Source of the DNA: an uncultured Chloroflexota bacterium
GTDB lineage: Bacteria > Chloroflexota > Limnocylindria > Limnocylindrales > CSP1-4
Assembly (NCBI GenBank): GCA_903822495.1
Contig: CAIJPD010000063.1
Location: 1 to 64,000, forward strand
DNA length: 64,000 bases
Reading direction: 5' to 3'
Below are positions 1 through 9,278 of this stretch, piece after piece. Positions within the stretch are counted from its first letter, which is position 1. The number at the start of each line of letters is the position of its first letter. The translations under genes and the position numbers were made by a program. The notes under the pieces were generated by a model. That model did no database searches. It was given only the letters and a program-made list of their open reading frames with translations, and was not told where the DNA came from.

Positions 1-1560
1 GCCGCCGAAGACGCCCGTCGGGCCGCCGAAGCTCGTGCCGCCGCCGCAGCTCAGGCCAAGGCTGCCGAGGACGCCCGCCTCGCCGCTGAAGCCGAGGCCG
101 CGCAGGCTGCCCGAGCCGCCGCGGCCCTCGCTGCTGGGGACGCCAGGGCCGCGGAGGATGCCAGGGACGCCGCGGCCCAGGCTCAGGCCAAGGCCGCAGA
201 GGATGCCCGCCTGGCCGCCGAAGCTCATGCCGCCGAGGCTCGTGCCGCCGAAGACGCCCGCCTGGCCGCCGAGGCTCGTGCCGCCGAAGACGCCCGCCTG
301 GCCGCCGAAGCTCGTGCCGCCGAGGCTCGTGCCGCCGAAGACGCCCGCCTGGCCGCCGAGGCTCGTGCCGCCGAAGTTCGTGCCGCCGAGGCTCGTGCCG
401 CCGAAGACGCCCGCCTGGCCGCCGAAGCCCGGGCCCGCCAGGCGGAGCCCCCGCCGCCGCCTCGCCGGAGCGGCGGCCCCACGCGGCGCGTCAGCATCGA
501 GGCCGAGTCCGACAGTCAGCCCACGGCGCCGCCGCCCGCCGCTCCCATGACAGCTCAGCCCCAAGCCGTGCAGCCCGCCCCCGTCCAGCCCGTCCAGGTT
601 GCCCACGGCGCGGCCCAGCCCCCGCCGCGCTTGCCCATGGCGTCTGCGCCGACCCAACCCGCCCCCGTGCAGCCCGCCCCCGTTCGGCCCGTGGAGGCGG
701 CGGCCCAACCCGCCGCTCGCCGCCCGGATGAGGCCGTCGCGGAGCCCGCCAGGCCCACTGCCCGGCCGGTCATCGAGAAGCATGCCCCGCTCCCCGGGGA
801 GCTGGTGTGCGGCAGTTGCGGCACCGGCAACGAGCCCGCCCGTCGGTTCTGCCGCGCCTGCGGGACCTCGCTCGCCGAGGCGCGCCCCGCAGTCGCCGCG
901 ACCCTGCCCTGGTGGCGCCGCCTCTTCGCCCGCAAGGCCAAGCAGCCGCTCGCGGCCGGCCAGCGAACCAAGGGCACCACGCGAAGCGCCGCCGGCGGCC
1001 GAAGGCGGACGAGCCTCGGCGGCATCCTCGGACCCCTCTTCGGCATCCTGATGCTGCTCGGCGTCGGCGGATACATCGCGATCCCATCGATCCACTCCGT
1101 GATCGACCACACGGTGGCGACGGCCGCCGACGAGATCCGCCGCCGCGTGGCGCCACGCCTCGTCATCGAGCCGCCGGTCAAGTTCGAGGCGAGTGGCGCC
1201 CAGGACGGACACGCGGTGGCCCAGCTCTTCGACCGGGCGACCAACACGTGGTGGGCCTGCCGGGAGCCGAATCCCACCGTCACCGTCACGTTTGCGGAGG
1301 CGCTTGACCTGGGGGCCGCGATCATCCATTCCGGCGTCGAGGCCGACTGGGTGAACTGGCGACGCCCAGCCGTCATTGAGATCACCGCGCTCGACACCGG
1401 CGCCAAGGTGACGGTGAACCTCGACGACGTCCCGGCCCAGCAGGACAAGACCTTCGATCTCCCGGGTACCAGGCAGATCCAGATCCGGGTCGTCTCGGTC
1501 CGTGGAGACGCGTCGTTGCCGCTCGCGATCAGCGAGATCCAGCTCTTCGCCAAGCGCTGA
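1..1560 (+). CDS. Ala-rich helical repeat, zinc ribbon, TM and discoidin-like protein (5' partial)
   Basis: The frame is open from base 1, so the gene starts upstream; 519 residues are visible. Residues 1-144 are Ala/Glu/Arg/Asp-rich repeats likely to form a long helix or coiled coil. A Pro/Ala/Gln-rich linker follows to about residue 260. A zinc ribbon has Cys pairs at 270/273 and 284/287. A basic stretch precedes one membrane segment at about 340-364. The last ~135 residues look like a discoidin-type (NADase-type glycan-binding) beta domain, which would lie outside the cell if the N-terminus is cytoplasmic. An ATG at 547 is in frame but would discard the repeat region, whose codon pattern is continuous with the rest. 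Function unknown; perhaps a cell-envelope protein. The neighbour is convergent. Confidence 0.75.
   Translation, partial: AAEDARRAAEARAAAAAQAKAAEDARLAAEAEAAQAARAAAALAAGDARAAEDARDAAAQAQAKAAEDARLAAEAHAAEARAAEDARLAAEARAAEDARLAAEARAAEARAAEDARLAAEARAAEVRAAEARAAEDARLAAEARARQAEPPPPPRRSGGPTRRVSIEAESDSQPTAPPPAAPMTAQPQAVQPAPVQPVQVAHGAAQPPPRLPMASAPTQPAPVQPAPVRPVEAAAQPAARRPDEAVAEPARPTARPVIEKHAPLPGELVCGSCGTGNEPARRFCRACGTSLAEARPAVAATLPWWRRLFARKAKQPLAAGQRTKGTTRSAAGGRRRTSLGGILGPLFGILMLLGVGGYIAIPSIHSVIDHTVATAADEIRRRVAPRLVIEPPVKFEASGAQDGHAVAQLFDRATNTWWACREPNPTVTVTFAEALDLGAAIIHSGVEADWVNWRRPAVIEITALDTGAKVTVNLDDVPAQQDKTFDLPGTRQIQIRVVSVRGDASLPLAISEIQLFAKR
193..432 (+). repeat. 36-bp / 15-bp coding tandem repeats
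   Basis: Full 36-bp units (AAEDARLAAEAR in protein) occupy 244-279, 280-315, 331-366 and 397-432, with a diverged copy at 193-228. Shorter 15-bp units (AAEAR) fill 229-243, 316-330, 367-381 and 382-396. All keep the reading frame, so copy number can change by slippage or recombination without breaking the protein. Confidence 0.85.
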
Positions 1561-1608
1561 CCCCGGCTGGCGGTCAGGCCGCGCGCCGCCCGCCCCGAAC
1601 CGCCGGCA

Positions 1609-4600
1609 TCAGCGGTAACGGACCGCCGCCGGTCGACCGGCGGCCTCAGCACCGCCCCGGGACCGATCCTCGGCCGTCTCACCGGTTCCGCCCACGACGC
1701 CCAGCGTCGCCAGCACCGACTCGTACTCATGCCGCGCCTTCCCGGCGGCACCGGTGTCGCCGGCGCGGTCGCGGGACTCGATCAACAGTCGCCACAACGG
1801 GTCGTGGTAGCGGTCGATGGCCAGGCCCGCGCGGCAGGCCTGCGCGGCCGCGTCCGTGTCGTCCCGGAGCAGGTAGACGTCCGCCAGCTGCGCCGCGGCC
1901 TCGGCGGCCCGGGTTCGCAGCGCCTCGCGACGCTCCACCACCCATTCAGCCGGGCCGTCCTCCGCGAGCAGGTCCCCGGAGTAGAGGTCGATGGCTCGTC
2001 CGAACGCCGCCGCAGCCGCCGACAGGTCGCCGGCCGTCCTCCGCGTTCGGCCATCGACGACGGCGGCCTCGAAGGCGGCCACGTCCACGAACGCGTCCTT
2101 CGGCAGGACCAGCCGGTAGCCCTCGCCCGTGCGCACGACCAGCTGTGCCCCGCCCCGCCCCGCCTCCGGCTCCAACAGCCCGCGGAGCGTCGAGATGCCG
2201 ACCTGGAGCGAGCGGGACGCGGTAGCGGCGTCGGTATCGGGCCAGAGCGCCTCGGCGATCACCTCGCGATGGACCGTGGCGCCCGCGTGCAGGGCCAGAT
2301 AGCGGAGCAGTGACCGCGACCGGGGCTTGATCGCGGCCATGTCGACCTTGACCCCGTGCAGGCTGAGCGAGAAGGCCCCGAGGCAGCGGACCTCCACCGA
2401 GGGCAACGGCTCGGCGGATGGGGCGCCGCGTGACGCGCGTGTCAGTCCGCTGGTCGGCGGTGTCGATCTCCCCGGTTGGGCGAGCGCTCGAACCGTGGCG
2501 GGACCTGACAGGCCGGTCTCGTCGGAGATCGCCGACGCCAGCGATTCGAACGCCGCACCGTGTTCCGCGTCCGACCGCGCCATCGCGAGAAAGCCGAACA
2601 GACGCAGGCCCGGTGTCCCGCTGGACCGTGCAACCGCCTCCGCCGCACTGCCCGCCTCTCGGGCATCGGGCGACCCCGCGTCGGCCAGCGCCACGGCCCC
2701 CAGGCCGCGCGCCCAGGCCTCCAGCGCCCCCGCGCCCAGTCGCCGGAAGCCGCGCTCCGCCGCCTCGGCCGCGTGCCGGCGGTCCTCGGGCGTCGCGGCT
2801 CCGAGGCCCAGCGCGAGGAGGCTCAGCCCCTCGCCCCATGGGTCCTGGCCCTCGTCGGGATCCATCTGGACCGGCACCGTCACATCGCCAAGGCCGATCG
2901 TCTGCATGGCCCTGGCCAGCATCGCCAGCCACGGGGCGTTGGCGGCCTCGGCTTCCTGGATGGCGCGCTCCAGGATCGTGACCCCGGCGACGTCGCCGGC
3001 CAGGAGGGCCGCCACTCCGCCGCCCAACCGGGCCGCTGCGGCGAGGGCAGGGGAGAGGCCGGGTCGTTCGGCGGCGTCCAGCAGCTCTCGCCGCGCCTCG
3101 CGGACCTGCCCACCAAGGAGTGCCGTGAGGCCGCGGACCAGGCCACGTTCCGCCGCACTCGGCAGCGTGGCCGCGTCGCGTCCGGCCGCCGCAGGGTCGC
3201 GTGTGACCGCCGCTCGCAGGAGCCCGCTCCAGTCGCGGAGCGAGGGGGGCGGCGAGGCCTGGAGCCAGGCGGCGATCGCCAGCCGCTCGGCGCGGCACAC
3301 CTCGGCGAACGGAGAGCGCCCAAAGGCCACCTCCGCCCGGAGGTAGGCGTCCACTGCGTGCGACCAGCGGCCTTCGGCCCGCGCCCAGCGCGCGGTGGCG
3401 AGGATCAACCACGGGTCGCGTCGCACGATGGCCGGGGGCAGGTGCTCAAGCCACGGACCCTGTGCGCCCACCAGCCGTTCCCCGTCGCGTCCCAGGAGCC
3501 GTTGGACGGCGGCCCAGTCCTCGGCTCGACAGTAGGCGTCGAGTGCCTCCGCGGCCCAGCCGGCCCCCTCCAGGATCTCGCCGGCTCGCCGGTACCGCTC
3601 ACGGTGCGCGTCGTGGCCCAGGGTGTCGATCAGGAGCCAGTCGAGATAGCCGCGGAGCACCTCGTGGTAGCGGTAGCTGGCATCGTCGTCGTCAAGCCGC
3701 ACCGTGAAGACGCCACGGCGCTCCAGGTCGTCCAGGATCGCCCGGCTCCCGGTGCTGTTCCGGAGCTGGTCGCACAGTGGGGCATTCAGGCGGCGCCCCA
3801 TGGCACAGGTGTCGAGAAGGAACTCCCGGACCTCCGGGTCCAGCGCGCCGACCACGTTGCTGGCCAGGTACTCACGCGTGAGGCGGGTGCTCCGTCCGGC
3901 TGCGGCCAGGAGCTGGCGTCGCTCCTCGGGGGACTTGCCGCGGGTGGCGAGGTGAAAGAGCTGCAGCCCCGCAGCCCACCCCTCCGTTCGGCGCGCGAGC
4001 GTCGCCAACTCCTGCGGCGGGATCTGGGCGCCATAGAAGTCACGGAAGAGACGCTCCACCTCCCAGCTCCGGAACCGGAGATCGTCCGCGCCGATCTCGA
4101 GGAGGCTCCCGGAAACGCGCCAGCGCGAGAGGTTGAACCCGGGCTGAACGCGGCTGCCCACGAGGAACGCGAGCCACGGCGGGGCGTACTCGATGAGCCG
4201 CTCGAGCGCCGCCTCGGCCTGGCTGCCCTCCAGGTTGTGGAGGTCATCGATGACCAGAAGGGTCGGCCCGCCCGCCCGCGCGTCCAGCGCACCGGCCGCA
4301 TCCTCGATGGTCTCCCAGCCCGCGGCGAGGCCCGGCAGGGCCGCCGTGAGCGCTTGCTCCAGGTGGTGGACCAGCGTGGCCTCGTGGCCGTCCCAGCTCT
4401 CGGCGCGATACCACGCGACCGGCACGCCAGCCCCTCGCGCAAAGCCGGCCAGGAGCGACGTCTTGCCGCTCCCTGCCGGTGCGATCACGAGCGCCAGGCG
4501 CTGGCGCCAGATGTTGTCGAGGAGGGCGTGCAGGCGCTCGCGGGCCAGGGTGTCCTGGTGGGGGACGCGGAGCTTGCCCGCGACGACACCCCTGGCAGGG

Positions 4601-4626
4601 CCGGGCCGGTCAGGAAGTGCAGTCAA
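1609..4626 (-). CDS. STAND ATPase transcriptional regulator with C-terminal winged helix and BTAD domain
   Basis: About 1005 aa. Walker A APAGSGKTS lies at residues 49-57 and Walker B LLVIDD at 123-128, as in MalT/LuxR-type STAND ATPases. A long alpha-helical middle section follows. The last ~240 residues hold an OmpR-type winged helix (SLLRYLALHAGATVHREVIA) and a BTAD helical domain. MalT normally ends in a LuxR HTH and SARP regulators normally begin with winged helix-BTAD, so this is MalT architecture with a SARP-type DNA-binding end. I chose the TTG at 4626 because AGGAGG (complement 4639-4644) precedes it by 12 bases; an ATG at 4773 is in frame but adds a low-complexity extension. Inducer and targets are unknown. 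Confidence 0.8.
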   Translation of the reverse strand: MTALPDRPGPARGVVAGKLRVPHQDTLARERLHALLDNIWRQRLALVIAPAGSGKTSLLAGFARGAGVPVAWYRAESWDGHEATLVHHLEQALTAALPGLAAGWETIEDAAGALDARAGGPTLLVIDDLHNLEGSQAEAALERLIEYAPPWLAFLVGSRVQPGFNLSRWRVSGSLLEIGADDLRFRSWEVERLFRDFYGAQIPPQELATLARRTEGWAAGLQLFHLATRGKSPEERRQLLAAAGRSTRLTREYLASNVVGALDPEVREFLLDTCAMGRRLNAPLCDQLRNSTGSRAILDDLERRGVFTVRLDDDDASYRYHEVLRGYLDWLLIDTLGHDAHRERYRRAGEILEGAGWAAEALDAYCRAEDWAAVQRLLGRDGERLVGAQGPWLEHLPPAIVRRDPWLILATARWARAEGRWSHAVDAYLRAEVAFGRSPFAEVCRAERLAIAAWLQASPPPSLRDWSGLLRAAVTRDPAAAGRDAATLPSAAERGLVRGLTALLGGQVREARRELLDAAERPGLSPALAAAARLGGGVAALLAGDVAGVTILERAIQEAEAANAPWLAMLARAMQTIGLGDVTVPVQMDPDEGQDPWGEGLSLLALGLGAATPEDRRHAAEAAERGFRRLGAGALEAWARGLGAVALADAGSPDAREAGSAAEAVARSSGTPGLRLFGFLAMARSDAEHGAAFESLASAISDETGLSGPATVRALAQPGRSTPPTSGLTRASRGAPSAEPLPSVEVRCLGAFSLSLHGVKVDMAAIKPRSRSLLRYLALHAGATVHREVIAEALWPDTDAATASRSLQVGISTLRGLLEPEAGRGGAQLVVRTGEGYRLVLPKDAFVDVAAFEAAVVDGRTRRTAGDLSAAAAAFGRAIDLYSGDLLAEDGPAEWVVERREALRTRAAEAAAQLADVYLLRDDTDAAAQACRAGLAIDRYHDPLWRLLIESRDRAGDTGAAGKARHEYESVLATLGVVGGTGETAEDRSRGGAEAAGRPAAVRYR

Positions 4627-5117
4627 GCGGTGCCCTGGCCTCCTGTGCTGGGCGGAACGCAGATGTCGTGCCGCGGCGGGACTGTGGCGGCCGACCGCAC
4701 CTGGTGGCCGCCACCGCGGCGCGGGCGCCCATTCTCCGCCCCGGGTCAGCCGCGGGCAAGCCCCATGCCCCATGTCGCGTTGCCTCGCGGCGAGGCCGCG
4801 AACACCATGGCGGGCGGGCGCCTACCGGCCGCTGGTCGTGCCGGGCCGATCCTCCCGAATGTCAGCCACGGTGACGTTCGCCGAGCGGTTTCGCCGAGAT
4901 GACGCCACCGGCAGACAAACGAGAGGGGTCCATTGGCCGCACGAGTGTGGTCGCCCCGCCGCCGCGCGACGGGGTGTCTAGCTCGCCGCGCAGGCTGACA
5001 ACTGGGAGGAATTGCGGCTCGGCCTGGGCTGCGAGCGAGCCGCGGCACCGCCGCCTCGTCCGCCCCGCCACCCGGCCGCATCCCGCCGCGCCGCACCCGG
5101 CGCGCTACCCTGCGCGC
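4627..5117. other. intergenic region between divergent genes
   Basis: This 491-base gap separates the minus-strand regulator from the plus-strand DUF2277-like gene. It contains the regulator's AGGAGG site (4639-4644) and a -10-like box for the small gene at 5106-5111. The short open frames inside do not resemble proteins. I see no other gene or clear repeat. Confidence 0.5.
5106..5111 (+). promoter_or_regulatory. TACCCT -10 box, leaderless-type
   Basis: TACCCT sits 6 bases before the ATG at 5118 with no Shine-Dalgarno between, matching the TANNNT pattern seen before several other genes in this window. No -35 is evident. Confidence 0.4.
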
Positions 5118-5321
5118 ATGTGCCGATCCATCAAGACCCTTCGCCGCGTCGATCAGCCCGCCAGCCAGAAGAACCTGGAGGCCTTCGAGGCCGCGGTCGC
5201 CGAGATCGCCACGGCCTCGCGCCGCCTGCTGGAGTCGATCGGCCCGGTTGAGCCGATCTCGCAGGCTGCCGCGCCGCAGGCCACCGCTGCCACGTCGCAC
5301 GCCCACCCGCAGCCTCGCTGA
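5118..5321 (+). CDS. short DUF2277-like protein
   Basis: 67 aa, beginning MCRSIKTLR, the N-terminal signature of the DUF2277 family, and continuing with the family's final helix (EAFEAAVAEIATASRRLLES). DUF2277 proteins are usually about 80-90 aa and carry a central segment between these two parts. Here that segment of roughly 25 residues is absent, so this is an internally shortened form. The tail is Ala/Pro/His-rich. The start is the ATG at 5118, preceded by a leaderless-type -10 box. The family has no established function. The amidohydrolase ATG follows 28 bases after the stop, so co-transcription is likely. Confidence 0.6.
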   Translation: MCRSIKTLRRVDQPASQKNLEAFEAAVAEIATASRRLLESIGPVEPISQAAAPQATAATSHAHPQPR

Positions 5322-5349
5322 CCACCGGCCTGGCCACGCGACCGCCACC

Positions 5350-7041
5350 ATGGATGCCGACGACCTCGTCCTGATCAACGGCGACGTGATCACCCTGGAT
5401 CCGGCGCCGGGCAAGGCCCGCGTCCAGGCCGTGGCGATCCGCGGCGGCCGGATCCGCTTCGCCGGCACGGACGACGATGCGCTGGCGGCTCGTGGCCCGC
5501 GCACCCGTGTCGTGGACCTGGGCGGCCGGACGGTCATCCCCGGCCTGATCGACGGCCACGCGCACCTGGACCGCGAGGGCCTGCGCGACATCTTCCCCAG
5601 CCTGGAGGGTTGCCGCTCCATCGCCGACATCCAGGACCGCATCCGGGCACTGGCCGCAGCCACCCCAAAGGGCGAGTGGATCGTCACGATGCCCATCGGG
5701 ACCCCGCCGTACTACTTCAAGCCCGAAGCCACCCTCGCCGAGGGCCGCTTCCCCAACCGCCACGAGCTCGATGTCGCCGCGCCCGACCACCCCGTCTACA
5801 TCCGCGGCATCTGGGGCTACTGGGACAAGCCCCCGATCACGTCGGTGGCCAACTCGCTGGCCCTCGCCCTCGCCGGCGTGACCCGCGACACCCCGCCCCC
5901 GGCGTCGATCGTGGAGATCGAGCATGACGCGGACGGCGAGCCCAGCGGAATCTTCCGCGAGCACGCGCCCGTGCCGGTCCTGGAGTTCACCACCTTCGCC
6001 GGCGTGCCGCGCTTCACCCACGAGCACCGCGTCCGCGGCGTGAGGACGGCGATGACCCGCGCGCTCTCCGCGGGCACCACCAGCGTCTACGAGGCGCACG
6101 GCGTCGCGCCGGAGGCGCAGCGCGTCTACCGCCAGCTCCACGAGGCCGGGGAGATGACCGTCCGCGCCCACGTGGTCCTCAGCCCCACCTGGGCGACGGC
6201 GGCCGAAGGCATCGAAGCCATCGAGCGCTGGCTCCCCTTCGCCAGCGGCCGGCGGGGGACCGGCGACGCGTGGCTCCGCTTCGGCGGGGTCTTCCTGGGC
6301 CTGGGCCACCCCAACGACGTGACCCGGATCCTGTTCGAGGGCCTGCCGTACACCGCCTGGGGCGGCTTCGTGGAGGCCGAGTTCGAGGAGCCCGACTTCC
6401 GCGCCCTCTGCCTGGCCGCCGCGGCCAACCGCGTGCGCATCAACACCCTGGTCAACGACGCGAGGACGCTGGCCACCGTGCTGGACGTCCTGGAGGATGT
6501 GGACCGCGCCCATCCCATCCGCGACCTGCGCCCCGTGCTGGAGCACGTCCGCGACGCGTCACCGGACGCCATCCGCCGGATGCGCGACCTGGGCGCCATC
6601 GCCACCACCCAGCCCAGCGCCTACATCTGGAAGTCGGGGGCCGCGTACCTGGCTGCCGGCGGCGACCCGGAGCGGCTGTGTCCCCACGCCGACTTTGACG
6701 CCGAGGGCCTTCCCTGGGCGCTCTCCACGGACAACAAGCCGTACTCGGCGCTCTGGGCGCTGGCCGCGGCGGTGGAGCGACGGGATCGGGGCGGGCAGGT
6801 GCTGGGCGAGAGGCAGCGCGTGACGGTGGAGCGAGCGCTCCGGGCGCTCACCATCGACGCCGCCCGCCTCACGTTCGAGGAGGACGACAAGGGCTCGATC
6901 GAGGCCGGCAAGCTGGCCGACCTGGCGATCCTCGACCGGCCCATCCTGGACTGCGAGCCCGACGAGATTCGGACCCTCCCGGTGCCGCTGACAATCGTCG
7001 GCGGACACGCGGTCCACGAAGTCGCCGGCGGGCTGGCGTAG
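5350..7041 (+). CDS. YtcJ-like metal-dependent amidohydrolase
   Basis: 563 aa. It has the N-terminal beta-sandwich strand (ADDLVLINGDVITLDPAPGK), the metal-binding DGHAHLD motif after GLIDG, a TIM-barrel body, and near the C-terminus STDNKP followed by the returning domain with KGSIEAGKLADLAIL. These are hallmarks of the amidohydrolase superfamily, closest by eye to the YtcJ/exoenzyme-regulatory-AepA group that hydrolyses C-N bonds in unidentified substrates. The ATG at 5350 was chosen because the 34-residue upstream extension is basic, low-complexity and outside the conserved fold. The gamma-glutamyltransferase starts 35 bases after the stop, so the two may be co-transcribed, perhaps for breakdown of amide or peptide compounds. 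Confidence 0.8.
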   Translation: MDADDLVLINGDVITLDPAPGKARVQAVAIRGGRIRFAGTDDDALAARGPRTRVVDLGGRTVIPGLIDGHAHLDREGLRDIFPSLEGCRSIADIQDRIRALAAATPKGEWIVTMPIGTPPYYFKPEATLAEGRFPNRHELDVAAPDHPVYIRGIWGYWDKPPITSVANSLALALAGVTRDTPPPASIVEIEHDADGEPSGIFREHAPVPVLEFTTFAGVPRFTHEHRVRGVRTAMTRALSAGTTSVYEAHGVAPEAQRVYRQLHEAGEMTVRAHVVLSPTWATAAEGIEAIERWLPFASGRRGTGDAWLRFGGVFLGLGHPNDVTRILFEGLPYTAWGGFVEAEFEEPDFRALCLAAAANRVRINTLVNDARTLATVLDVLEDVDRAHPIRDLRPVLEHVRDASPDAIRRMRDLGAIATTQPSAYIWKSGAAYLAAGGDPERLCPHADFDAEGLPWALSTDNKPYSALWALAAAVERRDRGGQVLGERQRVTVERALRALTIDAARLTFEEDDKGSIEAGKLADLAILDRPILDCEPDEIRTLPVPLTIVGGHAVHEVAGGLA

Positions 7042-7076
7042 GCTTCGCCCCGAACCGTCACGAGGAACCCCCGCCC

Positions 7077-8909
7077 ATGGCCCGCGACCCCCGCACGCTG
7101 AGCACCGCCGGCTTCACCACTCGACCGCAACTCGCGGGCACGTTTGGCATGGTCGCGTCCACCCACTGGATCGCGTCGGCGGCGGGCATGGCGGCGCTGG
7201 AGGCGGGCGGGAACGCCTTCGATGCCGCGGCCGCCACGGGGTTCACGCTCCAGGTCGTGGAGCCGCATCTCAATGGCCCCGGCGGCGACATGCCGCTCAT
7301 CTTCGCGAGGGCCGGTGATGACCGGGCCACCGTGCTCTCCGGCCAGGGCCCCGCGCCGGCCGGCGCCACGCGCGAGCACTACCAGGGCCTGGGGCTCCAG
7401 CTGATCCCCGACAACGGGCTGCTGGCGGCCGCCATCCCCGGCACGGTGGACGCGTGGCTCACGCTCCTGCGCGACCACGGCACGCTGCCGCTCCGCGAGA
7501 TCCTCAAGTACGCCATTGGGTATGCCCGCGGCGGCCAGCCCATCCTGGACGCGGCGTGCGACACCATCGCGGACGTCGCGCCGCTCTTCCGCGAGGCGTG
7601 GGCCCCATCGGCCGACCTGTGGCTGCGGGACGGCCACGTGCCGGTCCCGGGATCGCTCTTCCGGAACCCCACCCTGGCCGACACGTGGGAGCGGCTGCTC
7701 CGCGAGGCCGAGGCGGGCAAGGGCCCCAGCGGCCCGGGCGGCCCCGACCGAGCCGAGGAGATGGAGCGGGCCCGGCTGACCTGGAACCGCGGCTTCGTGG
7801 CCGATACGGTCGACCGCTTCGCGCGGCAGGCGTTCCTGGATTCGTCCGGGGAGGCGCACGCCGGCGTCCTCACCGGCCAGGACATGTGGGGCTACGCGTC
7901 GCCCTACGAGGCGCCGCTGGCGTACGACTTCCGCGGCTGGACGGTGTGCAAGACGCACGCCTGGGGCCAGGGTCCGGTGCTCCTCCAGCAGCTGGCGCTC
8001 CTCGACGGGTTCCCGGACCGGGCACTCCGCCACGGCACCGCGCAGATGGTCCACACCGTGGTGGAGTGTGCCAAGTTGGCGTTCGCGGATCGCGAGGCCT
8101 GGTACGGCGACGATCCCGGGGTCCCGTACGCGGACCTGCTGAGCCCGGCGTACTCGGCGGCGCGCCGGGCGCTGGTGGGCCCGACGGCGTCGATGGAGCT
8201 GCGGCCCGGCTCGCCCGGCGGACGAACCCCGGTGCTCCCGGCCATCCTGTCGGCGCCGTTCGTGGCCGCGGCGGGCGCGGGGGCGGGCGATCCCACGCTG
8301 AAGAGCCTGCGCAAGCGCTCCAAGGGCGACACCTGCCACCTCGACGTCGTCGATCGCTGGGGGAACATGGTCTCGGCCACGCCCAGCGGCGGCTGGCTCC
8401 AGTCCTCGCCCACCATCCCCGGGCTGGGCTTCTGCCTGGGCACGCGGCTCCAGATGTTCTGGCTGGAGCCCGGGTTACCCAACTCGCTGGCGCCCGGCAA
8501 GCGGCCCAGGACGACGCTCACCCCCTCGCTGGCCTTCCGCGACGGTCGGGCGGCGCTCTCGTTTGGCACGCCGGGGGGCGACCAGCAGGACCAGTGGCAG
8601 CTGATGTTCTTCCTGGCCCACGCCGTGTCCGGCATGAACCTGCAGGCGGCCATCGACGCGCCGATCTGGCACACCACGCACTTCCCGTCGTCGTTCTACC
8701 CGCGCGGCAGCGCGCCCGGGGAGATCACGGTGGAGTCGCGGCTTGGCGCGCGGACCATCGCGGCGCTCCGGGCGCGCGGCCACAGGGTCACCGTGGTGGG
8801 GCCGTGGACGCTGGCGCGGATCTCATCGGTGGCGCGCGACGCGCGGACCGGCGTGCTCTACGGGGCCGCAAACCCGCGCGGGATGCAGGGCTACGCGGTG
8901 GGCCGGTAG
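7077..8909 (+). CDS. ggt: gamma-glutamyltransferase family protein
   Basis: 610 aa, full length for the Ntn-hydrolase gamma-glutamyltransferase family. The N-terminal half has ASTHWIASAAGMAALEAGGN and NGPGGDMPL. The junction KGDTCHLDVVD places the expected autoprocessing and catalytic Thr at residue 419, where the precursor would be cut into large and small subunits. Downstream are the NSLAPGKRPRTTLTPSL and FGTPGGDQQ motifs of the small subunit. The usual dipeptide after the processing site is Thr-Thr; here it is Thr-Cys. No signal peptide is seen, so a cytoplasmic location is likely, unlike the periplasmic enteric enzyme. It transfers or hydrolyses gamma-glutamyl groups, and some family members act as acylases on other substrates. 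Confidence 0.85.
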   Translation: MARDPRTLSTAGFTTRPQLAGTFGMVASTHWIASAAGMAALEAGGNAFDAAAATGFTLQVVEPHLNGPGGDMPLIFARAGDDRATVLSGQGPAPAGATREHYQGLGLQLIPDNGLLAAAIPGTVDAWLTLLRDHGTLPLREILKYAIGYARGGQPILDAACDTIADVAPLFREAWAPSADLWLRDGHVPVPGSLFRNPTLADTWERLLREAEAGKGPSGPGGPDRAEEMERARLTWNRGFVADTVDRFARQAFLDSSGEAHAGVLTGQDMWGYASPYEAPLAYDFRGWTVCKTHAWGQGPVLLQQLALLDGFPDRALRHGTAQMVHTVVECAKLAFADREAWYGDDPGVPYADLLSPAYSAARRALVGPTASMELRPGSPGGRTPVLPAILSAPFVAAAGAGAGDPTLKSLRKRSKGDTCHLDVVDRWGNMVSATPSGGWLQSSPTIPGLGFCLGTRLQMFWLEPGLPNSLAPGKRPRTTLTPSLAFRDGRAALSFGTPGGDQQDQWQLMFFLAHAVSGMNLQAAIDAPIWHTTHFPSSFYPRGSAPGEITVESRLGARTIAALRARGHRVTVVGPWTLARISSVARDARTGVLYGAANPRGMQGYAVGR

Positions 8910-8979
8910 GGGAGCGGGGCGGCCGACCACGCGGGTGGCCGGTTCGGCTGGGGCCCGGGGCGCTCCGCCCCTTGGTTCA

Positions 8980-9270
8980 TCACGCCGTCCGTTCGGCCCC
9001 ACCGCGCCACTCCACCAGGAGCCAGACCAGGTCGGCCGGGATCATCCACCAGCCGCCCTCCCAGGCGAGCAGGAAGAGCACCGGCAGGAAGGTGGCGGCG
9101 GCGGTGATCCGGTGGCGGCGCGTGGGCAGCACCACCGGTGCCAGCCACGCGAAGACCACGAGCACCACCAGCCAGCCGACCAGCATCGGCCATTCGGCGA
9201 ACCCACCGGCCACGGTGGGGATCAGCAAGCCAACCACGGCGAGCAGGCCCGGCAGCCATTGAAGCCCCAT
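8980..9270 (-). CDS. small membrane protein downstream of formate dehydrogenase Fe-S subunit
   Basis: 96 aa with about three hydrophobic segments (LPGLLAVVGLLIPTVAGG, MLVGWLVVLVVFAWLAPVVL, AATFLPVLFLLAWEGGWWMI). I do not recognise a family. The ATG at 9270 lies 8 bases after the stop of the formate dehydrogenase Fe-S gene, so it is almost certainly in that transcript. It could be a membrane anchor or accessory of the dehydrogenase, but nothing in the sequence proves it. Confidence 0.6.
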   Translation of the reverse strand: MGLQWLPGLLAVVGLLIPTVAGGFAEWPMLVGWLVVLVVFAWLAPVVLPTRRHRITAAATFLPVLFLLAWEGGWWMIPADLVWLLVEWRGGAERTA

Positions 9271-9278
9271 TCGGCCGC

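Noticed and set aside
193-432. Regular repeats as a CRISPR array
   Set aside because: Units are contiguous, in frame and coding; there are no unique spacers and no cas genes.
2560-4902. 780-codon plus-strand open frame opposite the regulator gene
   Set aside because: It mirrors the regulator's codons, has low-complexity composition and no domain motif; the minus strand has clear Walker motifs.
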